64,000 nt of DNA, taken from Cupriavidus sp. D384 (GTDB lineage: Bacteria; Pseudomonadota; Gammaproteobacteria; Burkholderiales; Burkholderiaceae). The DNA lies in the NCBI RefSeq assembly GCF_001652915.1, contig NZ_BBQI01000102.1:224471-288470 (forward strand), given 5' to 3'. A program made the translations under genes and the position numbers. Shown piece after piece: positions 41,332 through 50,446 of this stretch (positions within the stretch are counted from its first letter, which is position 1; each line of letters opens with the position of its first letter). Under the pieces are notes generated by a model. That model searched no databases. It worked only from the letters and a program-made list of their open reading frames with translations, and was not told where the DNA came from.

Positions 41332-41351
41332 CCCCCGCCGCCCGGCGGGGG
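41332..41351 (+). terminator. GC hairpin after spoVR-type gene
   Basis: CCCCCGCCG (41332-41340) and CGGCGGGGG (41343-41351) are exact complements with a minimal spacer. They lie between convergent stops at 41315 and 41370. No T-run follows, so termination strength is uncertain. Confidence 0.5.
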
Positions 41352-41369
41352 TGCATCCGGGAGGTGATG

Positions 41370-42521
41370 TTACCGGGGACGCCCCTGCCCGCGCGGCCGG
41401 GCCGTCGAGCACGCGCCCACGCGTTCCAGGTCCACGCCGGGCAGCAGGTGCAGCAGGCGCACCAGTTCCGACTGGCGGTGCGTGCCAGTCTTGCGCAGCG
41501 TGTCGCGGATATGCACGCGCACCGTGTGCGGCGACAGGAATTCGCGCTCGGCGATCTCGTTGAGCGTTTCGCCGGCCGCCAGGCGGATGGCGATGATGCT
41601 CTCCTTGCGCGACAGCCCGAACAGCGAAGTCAGCACGGCGGCGTCAAGCACCGAACGGGATTCGGAATTGCCCAGCAGCATCATGGCCATCGGCAACTGC
41701 CACGGCCCTTCCACCGGCTGGCGCGATACCAGCGGCATGACGATGATCGGCACGGGCTGGCCGCCCGAGGTGATGTGCATCCACGAGCCCGCCGCGGCGC
41801 CGCCAGGGCGCCCGCCGTGTACGGCATTGTCCAGCAGCCTGGTCAGTACCGATTGCATTGATTCGGCATGCGCGCACAGCACGCCGTTGTCCAGCGCCAG
41901 GTTGGAGTCGGCCTGCACCAGCGCCTCGGCCCAGCTGTTGGCGTAGCGCACGCGCATGTCGGCCTGCAGCACCATCACCCCGAAATCGAGTGTGTCGAGT
42001 CCGGCCAGCCCCATCGATGCCAGGCCGCTCAGCTCGAAATTGCGATGCTGCATGCGCGCAGCGCGCGCCCAGTGCGGCATCACCTGCGCCACGCGCCGGT
42101 TGCAATCGAATGGCCGGCAGGTATCGCAACCCGGTGTCGCACTCATCCAGACGCAGACATCGTGCGTGTCGAAGAGGCGGATGCCATTGGCCAGGCCGTT
42201 GCAGTCAAAGGGTGTGGGGCCGTCCGGGTCGGGCACGGGCAGCATGCCGGCATCGGCGGTGGCCGCCACGGCAGCGTGCGACGGCAGCGCCCGCATGCTT
42301 TCGGGCATGGTGCTCATGCTGGTAAAGCAACCGTGTGGCGTGACGCCCAGACGAGTCTGGCCCGCGAGCTTGTCCCAGATCAGGTAACTTGGGCTGGCGG
42401 AACAGGTGTAGCGGGAGAACAGGTCGAGGGCCGCCGGCATGGCCGCCACGTCCATGGCGGATTCATAGATGCTATCGACCAGACGATAGAAGACGTCGTC
42501 GGCAGACAAGTGTTCGCCCAT
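41370..42521 (-). CDS. LuxR-type HTH regulator
   Basis: A 383-residue regulator. A C-terminal LuxR HTH (about 315-365) has LFGLSRKESIIAIRLAAGETLNEIAEREFLSPHTVRVHIRDTLRKTGTHRQSELVRLL. The N-terminal 300 residues include a PAS-like part (LDFGVMVLQADMRVRYANSWAEALVQADSNLALDNGVL) of the type found in solitary sensors. A CDTCRPFDCNRR patch holds three cysteines in the middle, possibly metal- or redox-sensing. The start at 42521 is preferred over one 12 codons upstream because it begins the conserved part. No partner is obvious. Confidence 0.85.
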   Translation of the reverse strand: MGEHLSADDVFYRLVDSIYESAMDVAAMPAALDLFSRYTCSASPSYLIWDKLAGQTRLGVTPHGCFTSMSTMPESMRALPSHAAVAATADAGMLPVPDPDGPTPFDCNGLANGIRLFDTHDVCVWMSATPGCDTCRPFDCNRRVAQVMPHWARAARMQHRNFELSGLASMGLAGLDTLDFGVMVLQADMRVRYANSWAEALVQADSNLALDNGVLCAHAESMQSVLTRLLDNAVHGGRPGGAAAGSWMHITSGGQPVPIIVMPLVSRQPVEGPWQLPMAMMLLGNSESRSVLDAAVLTSLFGLSRKESIIAIRLAAGETLNEIAEREFLSPHTVRVHIRDTLRKTGTHRQSELVRLLHLLPGVDLERVGACSTARPRGQGRPR

Positions 42522-42903
42522 TTCTTTTTTCCCCGGTGGCAAACGCCTTTTCCTCAAGACCGCTGCATCGAGGCGCGGTCATTCTTTGTATGGTCACACT
42601 GTCGGGCCGGTGTTACTGGGAGCGCGTGGCCTCAAAAATGTGTACAGCGATGATCCTGCAAAAACAGGGTACGGGAATATCCCGCGAAGGGAGGGGGATA
42701 CGCCGCTTCCCGGCGCCACGCCTGCCTTTCCGGCATCCGGGGCAGACGGCCGATGGCCCCCGCGGATTGCCTGAGTTCGCGAGATAGTAATGCGGTGACC
42801 TCCGTATTTCAAACGATTCGGGGCCAAGTTCGGTTGGCGCCATGGCGCAAATGCGACAACGCCCCGGTCGCGCGCCCGGCGCTTCACATTTGCGTGGCGA
42901 ACG

Positions 42904-45204
42904 TCAGGCCTTGCCCTTTGCCGAGGTGACTAATTCGGCGCCTGCGCCGGCTGCGGCCGTCAAGGCAGCTTCGGCGGCGGCCCCGCTGTTGCCGCCGTCG
43001 ACCTGAACGGTCACGTAAGGTGCCGCCATCCGGATGCCTTCGGCATCGAAGTTGCGCTTGAGGCGCACGTTGAACGCACGCGAGATTTCGGCCTGGGTCA
43101 GCGGCCGCGTCTTGAACTGGGCAAGCACCACCTGGCCGTTCGGATCGAAGCGGTCCAGGCCCAGGATGTCCAGTCCGGACATCAGGTTGCGGGCGTAGCG
43201 GTGGTCGCGGGCCACTTCGGCCCCGGTCTCGCGGATGATCTCGAGCGCGCGGTCGAAGTCGCTCTGGTAGGCAATGGAAACGCTGAACACCGCAAAGGCG
43301 TAGTCGCGCGACAGGTTCTTGACCGCCTTGATCTGGCTGTAGGGCAGCGTATGCAGAGCGCCTTTGCCATCGCGCAACCGCAGCGTGCGGATCGTCATGC
43401 CCTCGACCACGCCGGCGTGGTCGGGCAGTTCGATGGAATCGCCAATCGCGATGGAATCCTCGATCACGATGAACAGCCCCGTGATCAGATCCTGCACCAG
43501 GCTCTGCGCGCCAAAGCCGATGGCCAGGCCCACCACGCCGGCGCCGGCCAGCAGCGGCGTGACATTGACCCCAAGGTTGGCGAGCACGGCAATCATCGCC
43601 ACCACCAGCAGTGCCACGAACGATGCGTTGCGCACCAGGGGCAGGATGGTCTTGGCGCGCAGGCTGGGCTGCGCCGCACGGTTGTTGGTGGGTGACAGCG
43701 ATTGCGTGATCGCCGTGTCGATCAGCAGCCATACCAGCCAGGCCAGCAACACCACGCCGATCACGCTGAGCACGGAGCGCGTGATATGCCGCCCCAGCAC
43801 GGTCGAGTCGGCCAGCATCATGAGCGACGTGCCCCAGATGCGCGCGTTCAGTTCCAGGAACGCCAGCCAGATGATCACCCGCATGAGCGCCACGCCGAAA
43901 CGGCCAAAGCGCCGCAGGTAGGCCGAGCGCCGGCGGTCGCGCAGCCGGGGTGCCCGGACTGCGGCCTTGGGCGAGCGGCCCGCCACCAGCGTGAGCAGCA
44001 TGGCGCCCACGAACAGCGCCACGGTGACCACGGCGCGGCGCAGGAATTCGTCGGCGCGCCCGGTCGCCATGATCGTGCCGACGACCGACGCCCCCACCAC
44101 TGCCAGCATGGGCAGATACCAGGCCTGGCCCGCCATCCGCAGCAGTTCCATCAGCGCCGGGTGGTCCTGCCGGAACGCAAACGGGCGGAACGCGATCAGC
44201 TGCCCGATGGCCCGGCGGAACCGCACCGTGAAGACACCAATCAGCACGGCGGCCAGGATATTGGCGAAGGTGCTTACCAGCGCAGACAGGTTGACGCCCA
44301 GCGCGGCGATCACGCGGGTATCGGTATTGGCTTCGCCCAGCGCGGCCAGGGCGCCTGTGACGAACAGCAGGATCGGCGAATGCCTGAGCAGGTCGCGCAC
44401 CGCATGGGCGCGGTGGCCGGACTGGAACAGCGCAAAGATGACCTGGCAGACCGCCGACATCAGCGCGCCGGCCACGATGGCATAGGCCACCAGCACCGCC
44501 CCCATGCTGGCCGGCGTCCGGCCGAAAACCTTGAAGGCCAGCAGCACCGTGAGCGCAAAGGCGACGATCCACGGCCCGATCCGGCGCAGGAAATAAATGC
44601 CGACATCGACCCACGACGGCACCAGCGGCAACTCGGTGGAGCGCGCCGGACGCAGCCGGTTGCGGTGCAGCCGGCGCGAAAGTTCAAACAGCAGCCAGCC
44701 GGTGAGCGCCCAGCCGGCCAGCACGATGCCGAACTCGCGCCACGATTCCAGCGCGCCGCGCGTGTCGCCAATCGTGATCGCCTCGCGCAGTTCCTCCCCG
44801 GCAAAGCGGATGCGCCAGCGCCAGTACTGCCACGGGCCGCGGCTGCTGTGCGAGGTGTTGTCGATGTCCTGCAGGGCCTGTGCCACCGCGCCGATCAGCC
44901 CGGGTGCCGGCGTGCTGGCGGCTGCGGCCGGGGCGGAGGCATCCAGTCCCCGGCGCAAGGTCTGCAGTTGGGTGACCAGCGCCTGCCGTTCGGTGTCGCT
45001 CTGCAGCGTGCCGATGACCTGGTCGAGCGAACTGGCCAGCGCGTCGCTGGCGGCGGATGCCGACGCGGGCTTGTCGGCGGCGGGGGCCTTGATGGCATTC
45101 AGCAGCGGCGAACCGGCGCCAAAGGCGGGGCCACTCAGGAGCAGCATCAGCAGAATGGCCTGGAGCCATGCCAGGGCCGGAAGACGGGGGCGCAAGCTGT
45201 GCAT
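42904..45204 (-). CDS. large mechanosensitive ion channel (MscS superfamily, DUF3772-like N-terminus)
   Basis: A 766-residue inner-membrane channel. A signal-like N-terminus is followed by a periplasmic region with coiled-coil character (SDALASSLDQVIGTLQSDTERQALVTQLQTLRRGL), about ten hydrophobic helices, then the MscS core. This includes the pore helix LGVNVTPLLAGAGVVGLAIGFGAQSLVQDLITGLFIVIEDSIAIGDSIEL and a C-terminal cytoplasmic beta domain. It resembles YbiO/MscM-type large channels that relieve osmotic pressure. The start is uncertain between 45204 and an ATG 10 codons upstream at 45234. The next gene, divergent, is a repeat-containing exported protein. Confidence 0.88.
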   Translation of the reverse strand: MHSLRPRLPALAWLQAILLMLLLSGPAFGAGSPLLNAIKAPAADKPASASAASDALASSLDQVIGTLQSDTERQALVTQLQTLRRGLDASAPAAAASTPAPGLIGAVAQALQDIDNTSHSSRGPWQYWRWRIRFAGEELREAITIGDTRGALESWREFGIVLAGWALTGWLLFELSRRLHRNRLRPARSTELPLVPSWVDVGIYFLRRIGPWIVAFALTVLLAFKVFGRTPASMGAVLVAYAIVAGALMSAVCQVIFALFQSGHRAHAVRDLLRHSPILLFVTGALAALGEANTDTRVIAALGVNLSALVSTFANILAAVLIGVFTVRFRRAIGQLIAFRPFAFRQDHPALMELLRMAGQAWYLPMLAVVGASVVGTIMATGRADEFLRRAVVTVALFVGAMLLTLVAGRSPKAAVRAPRLRDRRRSAYLRRFGRFGVALMRVIIWLAFLELNARIWGTSLMMLADSTVLGRHITRSVLSVIGVVLLAWLVWLLIDTAITQSLSPTNNRAAQPSLRAKTILPLVRNASFVALLVVAMIAVLANLGVNVTPLLAGAGVVGLAIGFGAQSLVQDLITGLFIVIEDSIAIGDSIELPDHAGVVEGMTIRTLRLRDGKGALHTLPYSQIKAVKNLSRDYAFAVFSVSIAYQSDFDRALEIIRETGAEVARDHRYARNLMSGLDILGLDRFDPNGQVVLAQFKTRPLTQAEISRAFNVRLKRNFDAEGIRMAAPYVTVQVDGGNSGAAAEAALTAAAGAGAELVTSAKGKA

Positions 45205-45505
45205 GTCGGAAATGCGGACGGAGTTGATCGCCATCAGGTAGCCAGCATGCGCGTCACTGTAGCGCATTGCAGCAGGCAGCCGCCAACACGTCGGTTTGCC
45301 GGCGCTTGGCGGGAAGTTTCCTGAATTCAAAAAAACTGAACAACTTGTCCGCGAATGGATCACTTTCGCCCCGGGCGGCAGGCCTATAGTTCTGTTCATG
45401 GACGGCGCGCAACACAGCGCAAACAAGAAAGCAGCAGCAACGAAGCGCGCCGGGACCATTCATACAAACTGAATAAATCTGCAAAATCTTTTACGGAGAG
45501 AAATC

Positions 45506-46024
45506 ATGACCAAGACCACCGCCCTCAAGATCGCTTCGACCCTGGTTCTGTCGCTGGCCGCCCTCGGTGCCGCCCAGGCTGAAACGGTATCGGCAGACAA
45601 GTATGGCTACACGTTCCGCAGCACGGTTGCGGCTGACAAGTACGGTTATGAATTCCGCACGCACGACGTCTTTACCGACGGCGCCCGCGTCGGCAAGCCC
45701 GATACCTTCACGGACGGCGCCCGCACGGTAGCCGGTCTCGACAAGATTGGCGTTTCGGCCGCCCCGGGACGCTCCGCCGACCCTTACCTGGACGGCGCCC
45801 GTAATGCCGACCCGTACACGGACGGCGCCCGCACGGTAGCCGGTCTCGACAAGATTGGCGTTTCGGCCGCCCCCGGACGCACCGCCGACCCGTACCTGGA
45901 CGGCGCCCGTAATGCCGACCCCTACACCGATGGCGCGCGCTTCGTCGCCGGGCTCGATAACGTGGGCGTCTCCGCTGCCCCGGCCCGCACCTTCGACCCG
46001 TACCTGGACGGCGCGCGTGCATGA
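45506..46024 (+). CDS. exported tandem-repeat protein (36-residue units)
   Basis: A 172-residue protein with a signal peptide (MTKTTALKIASTLVLSLAALGAAQA). After two ADKYGYxFR blocks and two FTDGAR blocks, it has about 2.75 copies of a 36-residue unit containing TDGARTVAGLDKIGVSAAPG, then DPYLDGARNADPY. Cysteine is absent and Asp/Gly/Ala dominate; each unit is punctuated by DGAR. No known family is recognised. AGGTAA-like spacing is absent, but TACGGAGAGAA precedes the ATG. A strong terminator follows. Repeats of this sort suggest an extracellular, possibly ion-binding or structural, role. Confidence 0.78.
   Translation: MTKTTALKIASTLVLSLAALGAAQAETVSADKYGYTFRSTVAADKYGYEFRTHDVFTDGARVGKPDTFTDGARTVAGLDKIGVSAAPGRSADPYLDGARNADPYTDGARTVAGLDKIGVSAAPGRTADPYLDGARNADPYTDGARFVAGLDNVGVSAAPARTFDPYLDGARA
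45710..46024 (+). repeat. 108-bp tandem DNA repeats within the exported repeat protein
   Basis: Units start at 45710, 45818 and 45926, exactly 108 bp apart. Units 1 and 2 differ at only four positions; the third is diverged and shortened to 99 bp. The high DNA identity implies recent duplication or gene conversion, so copy number may vary between strains. Confidence 0.9.
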
Positions 46025-46045
46025 TGGCTGTTACCCGAAACGAGC

Positions 46046-46076
46046 AAGGCGTTACGTAACCCGTAACGCCTTTTTT
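46046..46076 (+). terminator. rho-independent terminator after the repeat protein
   Basis: AAGGCGTTACG (46046-46056) pairs exactly with CGTAACGCCTT (46062-46072) around TAACC, continuing into a T-run. Confidence 0.88.
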
Positions 46077-46301
46077 GTTTGTGGAACGTCGGCCGTCGGC
46101 CGTTGCGAGGGCCCGCAGGCGCCCGTCTGAAGTGGGGTAACGGTTCCCGGAATGTCCGCGCGGCGCGCCCTGGCGGGCTGTTGATTGAAACGCGGGTATG
46201 GAGACGGCCCCGGCCTGCCGATATTGGCATGTCGTTTGCAGAACCTGATCGGAGAACACGATTTGAAACGCAGCGCCAGACTAGCCGACCAGGAGACCAT
46301 C

Positions 46302-46595
46302 ATGTTCCAGACCCTTGCCGCTCACCCCAACGCCGTGATCGTGCGCGATGCCGAGATCGATGCAGCCATCGTCGCTGCCATCGACGCCGCGATGCTGCGC
46401 CGCCGCGACGAATACAGCGGTCAGCCGATGGCATGGAAGATGTTCTGCGAAGCCTCGCATGTCGCCACGCTGAACGACGTGGTCCGCTCCGCCTTTATCG
46501 AGCGCGTCGCTAACGAACGCGGCGCCGACATCGCGCTGCGCCTGAAGGTCAAGGCCGAGTCGATCCGGGCGGAGGCCATCGCGCGCCTGATGTAG
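46302..46595 (+). CDS. small hypothetical protein
   Basis: A 97-residue soluble protein, Ala/Arg-rich, with no signal peptide or membrane segment and predicted mostly helical (AEIDAAIVAAIDAAMLRRRDEY; DIALRLKVKAESIRAEAIARLM). AGGAGACCATC directly precedes the ATG, giving a convincing start, and codon use matches its neighbours. No family is recognised. It stands alone between the repeat protein's terminator and the convergent hydrolase gene. Confidence 0.7.
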   Translation: MFQTLAAHPNAVIVRDAEIDAAIVAAIDAAMLRRRDEYSGQPMAWKMFCEASHVATLNDVVRSAFIERVANERGADIALRLKVKAESIRAEAIARLM

Positions 46596-46621
46596 ACGCC
46601 CGATCCCCCGCCCGGGCCGCG

Positions 46622-48799
46622 TCAGGGCAGTACCGGGTTTGCCACCGCGCGGGCGATGATCGCATCGGCATCGCGTTGCAGCAGGAAACGCTGCGTCACG
46701 AGGTCGTTGGCCGCCGCGGTCACGGCCGCCACATAGCCGGCCTGGTCGGTATAGAGCGATTCCAGCGACGGACGTCCGTCGCCCGCAGCCGCCCGCGCGG
46801 CCTCGGTCTTGTGGAACGGAATGAACGATCCGGTCAGGTTGGACAGGTCGACGATGCCCGCAGTCGCCACGTAGTTGAACTCCAGGCTGGTGCCGATCGG
46901 CGCCCGCGCTTCCACGCTATGGATCCCCGCACGCGGGATGCCGGTCGATGCGTCGGTCTGCGGCACCAGGATCGCGTAGTCGCGGTTCAGATAGGCGGGG
47001 GGCAGGATCGTGGCGATGCCGGATTCATCCTCGCGCCGGTACTGCGGGCCGAAGTCGAGCAGCGGATAGCCGTTGTAGCGCGCCAGGTACTGGAAGTCGG
47101 GAATCGGCGTCGACGCGCCAGACACCGGCCAGCTCACGCCTTTCATCGCGGGCAGCGTCAGGCTGGCAGGCCGCACCAGCGTGCCGTCGGCCAGGGCCGG
47201 GACCTGGCTTGCCGGCGGCGTCGTACCCTTCACCACCCAGTCCTCCAGATCGATGAACAACGCGCGGAACGTGTCGTTGTGGTGGATCACCGTGCCGGCC
47301 GGATAGACATTGCGCGTGGGGGCGAACGCGATGCTGCTGGCGCCGCCCGCGCCGCCGTGCTGTGTCCCCGTGTAGTAATAGATGCGCACGTTGTCGGGCT
47401 GCTTCAGGTCGCGGAAGCCGTTGGCGTCGGTCAGCACCGGCGAGCCCTGCAATTGCCAGAACTCGGTGCCCGACAATCCGAGGAAGAACTTCGGGCAGGT
47501 GCTGCTGGCCGAGCAGCGCGCCATCACGCCGCCGGTCTTGCCGGAGATGTCGTCCACATAGTTCGTATCGAGCCCGCGCGGCGCGGTCTGGCCGAAGGCC
47601 GTGTGGTCGGTGCGCAGGCCGCCGCCGCCGCCGGGCACGGCAAAGCGCGTGTTGATATTGGTCTGCCGCGCGGCCACATGGGCGTAGATGCCATCGAACA
47701 CCTTCGAGCCGTCCAGCGCCTGGTTGAAGCCCAGGTGCAGGAACGTCTTCATGGCATTGCCCGATTGCGAGGTGCCCTGACCAATCGCGTACCGGATGCG
47801 GCCCGCCAGCGGATTCGGCGTGCCGGCGCTATCCGCAGCCTTGTTGCGGAAGAAGCTGACCGTGTCGCGCAAGGCGGCCAGCCCCACGCCCATGACCTTG
47901 GGGTCCTTTGCCACGTAGACCAGTTCGTACAGGTACTGCGGATCGAAGCCGCCGCGCAGGCAGATGCTGGCGGGGTCGGCGGTACCCGGGAAGGGGTTGC
48001 CGCCATCGCATTTGGCGAATTTCCAGTCGCTGGCGGGGATGGCCACGCGCGGATCGGTCTCGTTGATGCGCCGGGTCAGCGAATAGCCGGGTTGCGTGTT
48101 GTCGAGGCTGGCAGGCGCGTAGGGCAGCATCGTCCCGTTGAACACGCCGCCGGGCAGCGACATCATCGGAGAGGCGGCGGTGGGTACCAGTTCCGAGCGG
48201 TAGGTGCCGGTGATGGACGTGCCGTCGGCATTCTTCGCCACGGGCACCGTCACGGTCAGGCGCGCGGCGGTGGACTTGGGTACGTCGCCCTGCCAGGCCG
48301 AATACAGCAGCACGTAGCCGCGCTCCAGGTACACCGCGTCGCTGGGCGCGGCGGATGGATTGGGCATCGTCAGGATGTTGCCGCGGTTGGGCGCGTCGTA
48401 GCGCAGCACGCCGCTGGCCTTGCTCATGTCCTTCGGCTTGAGCATGACGAAGTCAGCCGAGTATTCGACCATGCCATTGGCGTTGACCGGTGCCAGCGAC
48501 AGGTCCTGGATGATGGCGTTTTTGGGGTCCTTCGGATCGACTTCGCCGCTGACGGTGCCGGTCACCTGCTCGTACTGGCCGACGCTGCCATAGGTGCCCG
48601 CGAAATCCTGTGTGCCCGTGATTTTCAGGGTCACGGCCGGCGTGCGGGTCGAGCCATTGCCATTGTTGCCGCCAGTGCCGGCACTGCCACCATTGCTGCT
48701 GCCGCCGTTGTCGTCACTGCCGCCGCAGGCCGCGAGCAGCGTGACCGTTGCCGCAAGGGCGAGCGCCGCCGCGTGCCGCCCATGTGCACGTGCTTCCAT
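46622..48799 (-). CDS. exported alpha/beta hydrolase-domain lipoprotein
   Basis: A 725-residue protein. A lipoprotein signal (LALAATVTLLAACGGSDD; lipobox LAAC) is followed by a Gly/Asn/Ser-rich linker and then a large domain. Its GQGTSQSGNAMKTFLHLGFNQ carries a probable nucleophile serine in G-x-S-x-S-G context, and RIYYYTGTQHGG precedes further conserved blocks. This matches the large alpha/beta hydrolase-domain proteins (Abhydrolase_10 type) of unknown substrate. ATG 48799 is chosen for its signal and the AGGAGACATCG upstream. It is probably surface- or periplasm-anchored and may act on esters, lactones or polymers. Confidence 0.8.
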   Translation of the reverse strand: MEARAHGRHAAALALAATVTLLAACGGSDDNGGSSNGGSAGTGGNNGNGSTRTPAVTLKITGTQDFAGTYGSVGQYEQVTGTVSGEVDPKDPKNAIIQDLSLAPVNANGMVEYSADFVMLKPKDMSKASGVLRYDAPNRGNILTMPNPSAAPSDAVYLERGYVLLYSAWQGDVPKSTAARLTVTVPVAKNADGTSITGTYRSELVPTAASPMMSLPGGVFNGTMLPYAPASLDNTQPGYSLTRRINETDPRVAIPASDWKFAKCDGGNPFPGTADPASICLRGGFDPQYLYELVYVAKDPKVMGVGLAALRDTVSFFRNKAADSAGTPNPLAGRIRYAIGQGTSQSGNAMKTFLHLGFNQALDGSKVFDGIYAHVAARQTNINTRFAVPGGGGGLRTDHTAFGQTAPRGLDTNYVDDISGKTGGVMARCSASSTCPKFFLGLSGTEFWQLQGSPVLTDANGFRDLKQPDNVRIYYYTGTQHGGAGGASSIAFAPTRNVYPAGTVIHHNDTFRALFIDLEDWVVKGTTPPASQVPALADGTLVRPASLTLPAMKGVSWPVSGASTPIPDFQYLARYNGYPLLDFGPQYRREDESGIATILPPAYLNRDYAILVPQTDASTGIPRAGIHSVEARAPIGTSLEFNYVATAGIVDLSNLTGSFIPFHKTEAARAAAGDGRPSLESLYTDQAGYVAAVTAAANDLVTQRFLLQRDADAIIARAVANPVLP

Positions 48800-48989
48800 C
48801 GATGTCTCCTCGTCTTTGTTTTCGAATGGCCGTCCCGTCATGCGCGGGAGGCGACTCGAATATAGGCCGCCGCGATTGTGCTGATAAATTGATTGTTTGA
48901 ATGGATTCATCGATCCTGCAGAAAAGCGCCGGCACGCGGGTGGCGGAGCCATCGGCTACCATGGCGTCTCACTTTCCTGGAGCGCCCAC

Positions 48990-49616
48990 ATGCCGCCGCT
49001 TGAAACACTGCTGCCTTTCCTGGGAATCGCCGTCCTGCTGAGCCTGGCGCCGGGGCCCGACAACATCTTCGTGCTGCTGCAATCGGCGATGCACGGCACG
49101 CGTGCGGGGCTGACCGTGGTGCTGGGTCTGTGTACGGGCCTGCTAGTCCATACGGCAGTGGTGGCCGTGGGCCTGGCCGCGCTGCTGGCGGCCTCAGCGG
49201 TGGCGTTCACCGTGCTGAAGATCGTCGGCGCGCTATACCTGGTTTATCTGGCGTGGCAGGCGTTTCGCGCGCCGGTGGGGGAAATCGGCAAGGATGAAGC
49301 CGCTGCGCGCCCAGTCAAGAACATGTACTTGCGCGGCGTGGTCATGAACCTGACCAATCCCAAGGTGGTGATCTTCTTCCTGGCGTTCCTGCCGCAGTTC
49401 GTGAATGCGAAGCAGGGTCACGTGGCGCTGCAGATCATGGTGCTGGGCTTTGCCTTTATCGTGGCCACGCTGCTGGTATTCGGCTCCATCGCGTGGTTCT
49501 CGGGCCTGTTCGGCCGCGTGCTGATGCGCTCGGCGCGCGTGCAGCGCGCCGTGAACTGGTTTGCGGGAACGGTTTTCCTGGCGCTGGCCGGCAAGCTGGC
49601 GCTGTCGCAGCGCTAG
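48990..49616 (+). CDS. LysE/RhtB family amino acid exporter
   Basis: A 208-residue membrane protein with about six helices. LSLAPGPDNIFVLLQSAMHGTRAGLTVVLGLCTGLLVHTAVVAVGLAALL and MNLTNPKVVIFFLAFLPQFV are the classic LysE/RhtB motifs. ATG 48990 follows CCTGGAGCGCCCAC and starts the conserved N-terminus. It exports an amino acid or a derivative (often homoserine lactone or threonine in this family). The gene is solitary, facing a histidine phosphatase gene across a short gap. Confidence 0.92.
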   Translation: MPPLETLLPFLGIAVLLSLAPGPDNIFVLLQSAMHGTRAGLTVVLGLCTGLLVHTAVVAVGLAALLAASAVAFTVLKIVGALYLVYLAWQAFRAPVGEIGKDEAAARPVKNMYLRGVVMNLTNPKVVIFFLAFLPQFVNAKQGHVALQIMVLGFAFIVATLLVFGSIAWFSGLFGRVLMRSARVQRAVNWFAGTVFLALAGKLALSQR

Positions 49617-49627
49617 GGCGGAGCCGG

Positions 49628-50302
49628 TCAGGCGAACGTGATCGCGCGGCGCCGCTCGGGGTGTTCCAGGTGCGGCACGTTGTTGAAGCTCAGCAGGCGC
49701 TGCGTGCCGCGGCCAACGATCAGTTCGCAGAAGCCGGTGTTGCGGAACTGCAGGTTCAGCTCGATGGCGGTCTGCGTGGGCGCACCGAGCAGGTCGGCGA
49801 TGGCCCGGCCAATGGCGCCGCCAGAGCTGACCACGAGCAGGGCGTCCTCGCGTGCGGCGCCCTCGGTGGCCGTCGATAGCGCGGCCTGCATGCGCGTGCC
49901 GAATTCGCCCCAGCTTTCGGGCATGCCGGTGAGCTGGTCCTGCGTCCACGCCGCGAATGCCGCGCGGAACGTGCGCCAGTAATCCTGGTAGTCGCCGTTC
50001 TGGTGCGCGCGATGATCGGCGCCATTGGTGAAGCTGCGGTAAAGCGCTTCGCCGTCGTATTCGTTCAGGCCCTTGTGCGTGTCCACCGCAAAGTCCGTGG
50101 TGCCCATGCCGCTCAGGATTTCGGTGGCGGTGTCCTGCTGGCGCACCAGCGAACCGGCCACCACGCGCTTGAACTCGACGCCCCGGTCCTTGAAATACTC
50201 GCCAAGCCAGCGGGCCTGCTGGCGGCCGACATCCGACAGGCAATCGTAGTTGGCGGCGCCAAACGAGGCTTGGCCGTGACGGACCAGGAAGAGCGTGGCC
50301 AT
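49628..50302 (-). CDS. histidine phosphatase family protein
   Basis: A 224-residue member of the phosphoglycerate-mutase-like superfamily. The catalytic RHG is at residues 8-10 (FLVRHGQASFG), a second arginine sits in RQQDTATEIL, and VVSSGGAIGRAIADLL takes the place of the second catalytic histidine segment. It is SSGG rather than the common SHGG, so it lacks the usual second catalytic His at that spot. Activity may therefore be altered. It is probably a broad phosphatase of unknown substrate. Confidence 0.85.
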   Translation of the reverse strand: MATLFLVRHGQASFGAANYDCLSDVGRQQARWLGEYFKDRGVEFKRVVAGSLVRQQDTATEILSGMGTTDFAVDTHKGLNEYDGEALYRSFTNGADHRAHQNGDYQDYWRTFRAAFAAWTQDQLTGMPESWGEFGTRMQAALSTATEGAAREDALLVVSSGGAIGRAIADLLGAPTQTAIELNLQFRNTGFCELIVGRGTQRLLSFNNVPHLEHPERRRAITFA

Positions 50303-50446
50303 GATGTGGAAATCTGCAAAGAGGATATGGCGCGATTCTAGTCGGGCGATGCCTGCGGGCCCAGCAAGGCCCGCAGGAATTCATGACGGCCATGGTTTCG
50401 CTGCATGCCGTGCCACGGGTGGCACGTCGCTGGCAAAGGACCGAAG

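Noticed and set aside
46676..48865. Long plus-strand frame (about 729 codons) opposite the hydrolase lipoprotein gene
   Set aside because: A GC-skew shadow of the real minus-strand gene, which has a lipobox, catalytic motif and ribosome binding site.
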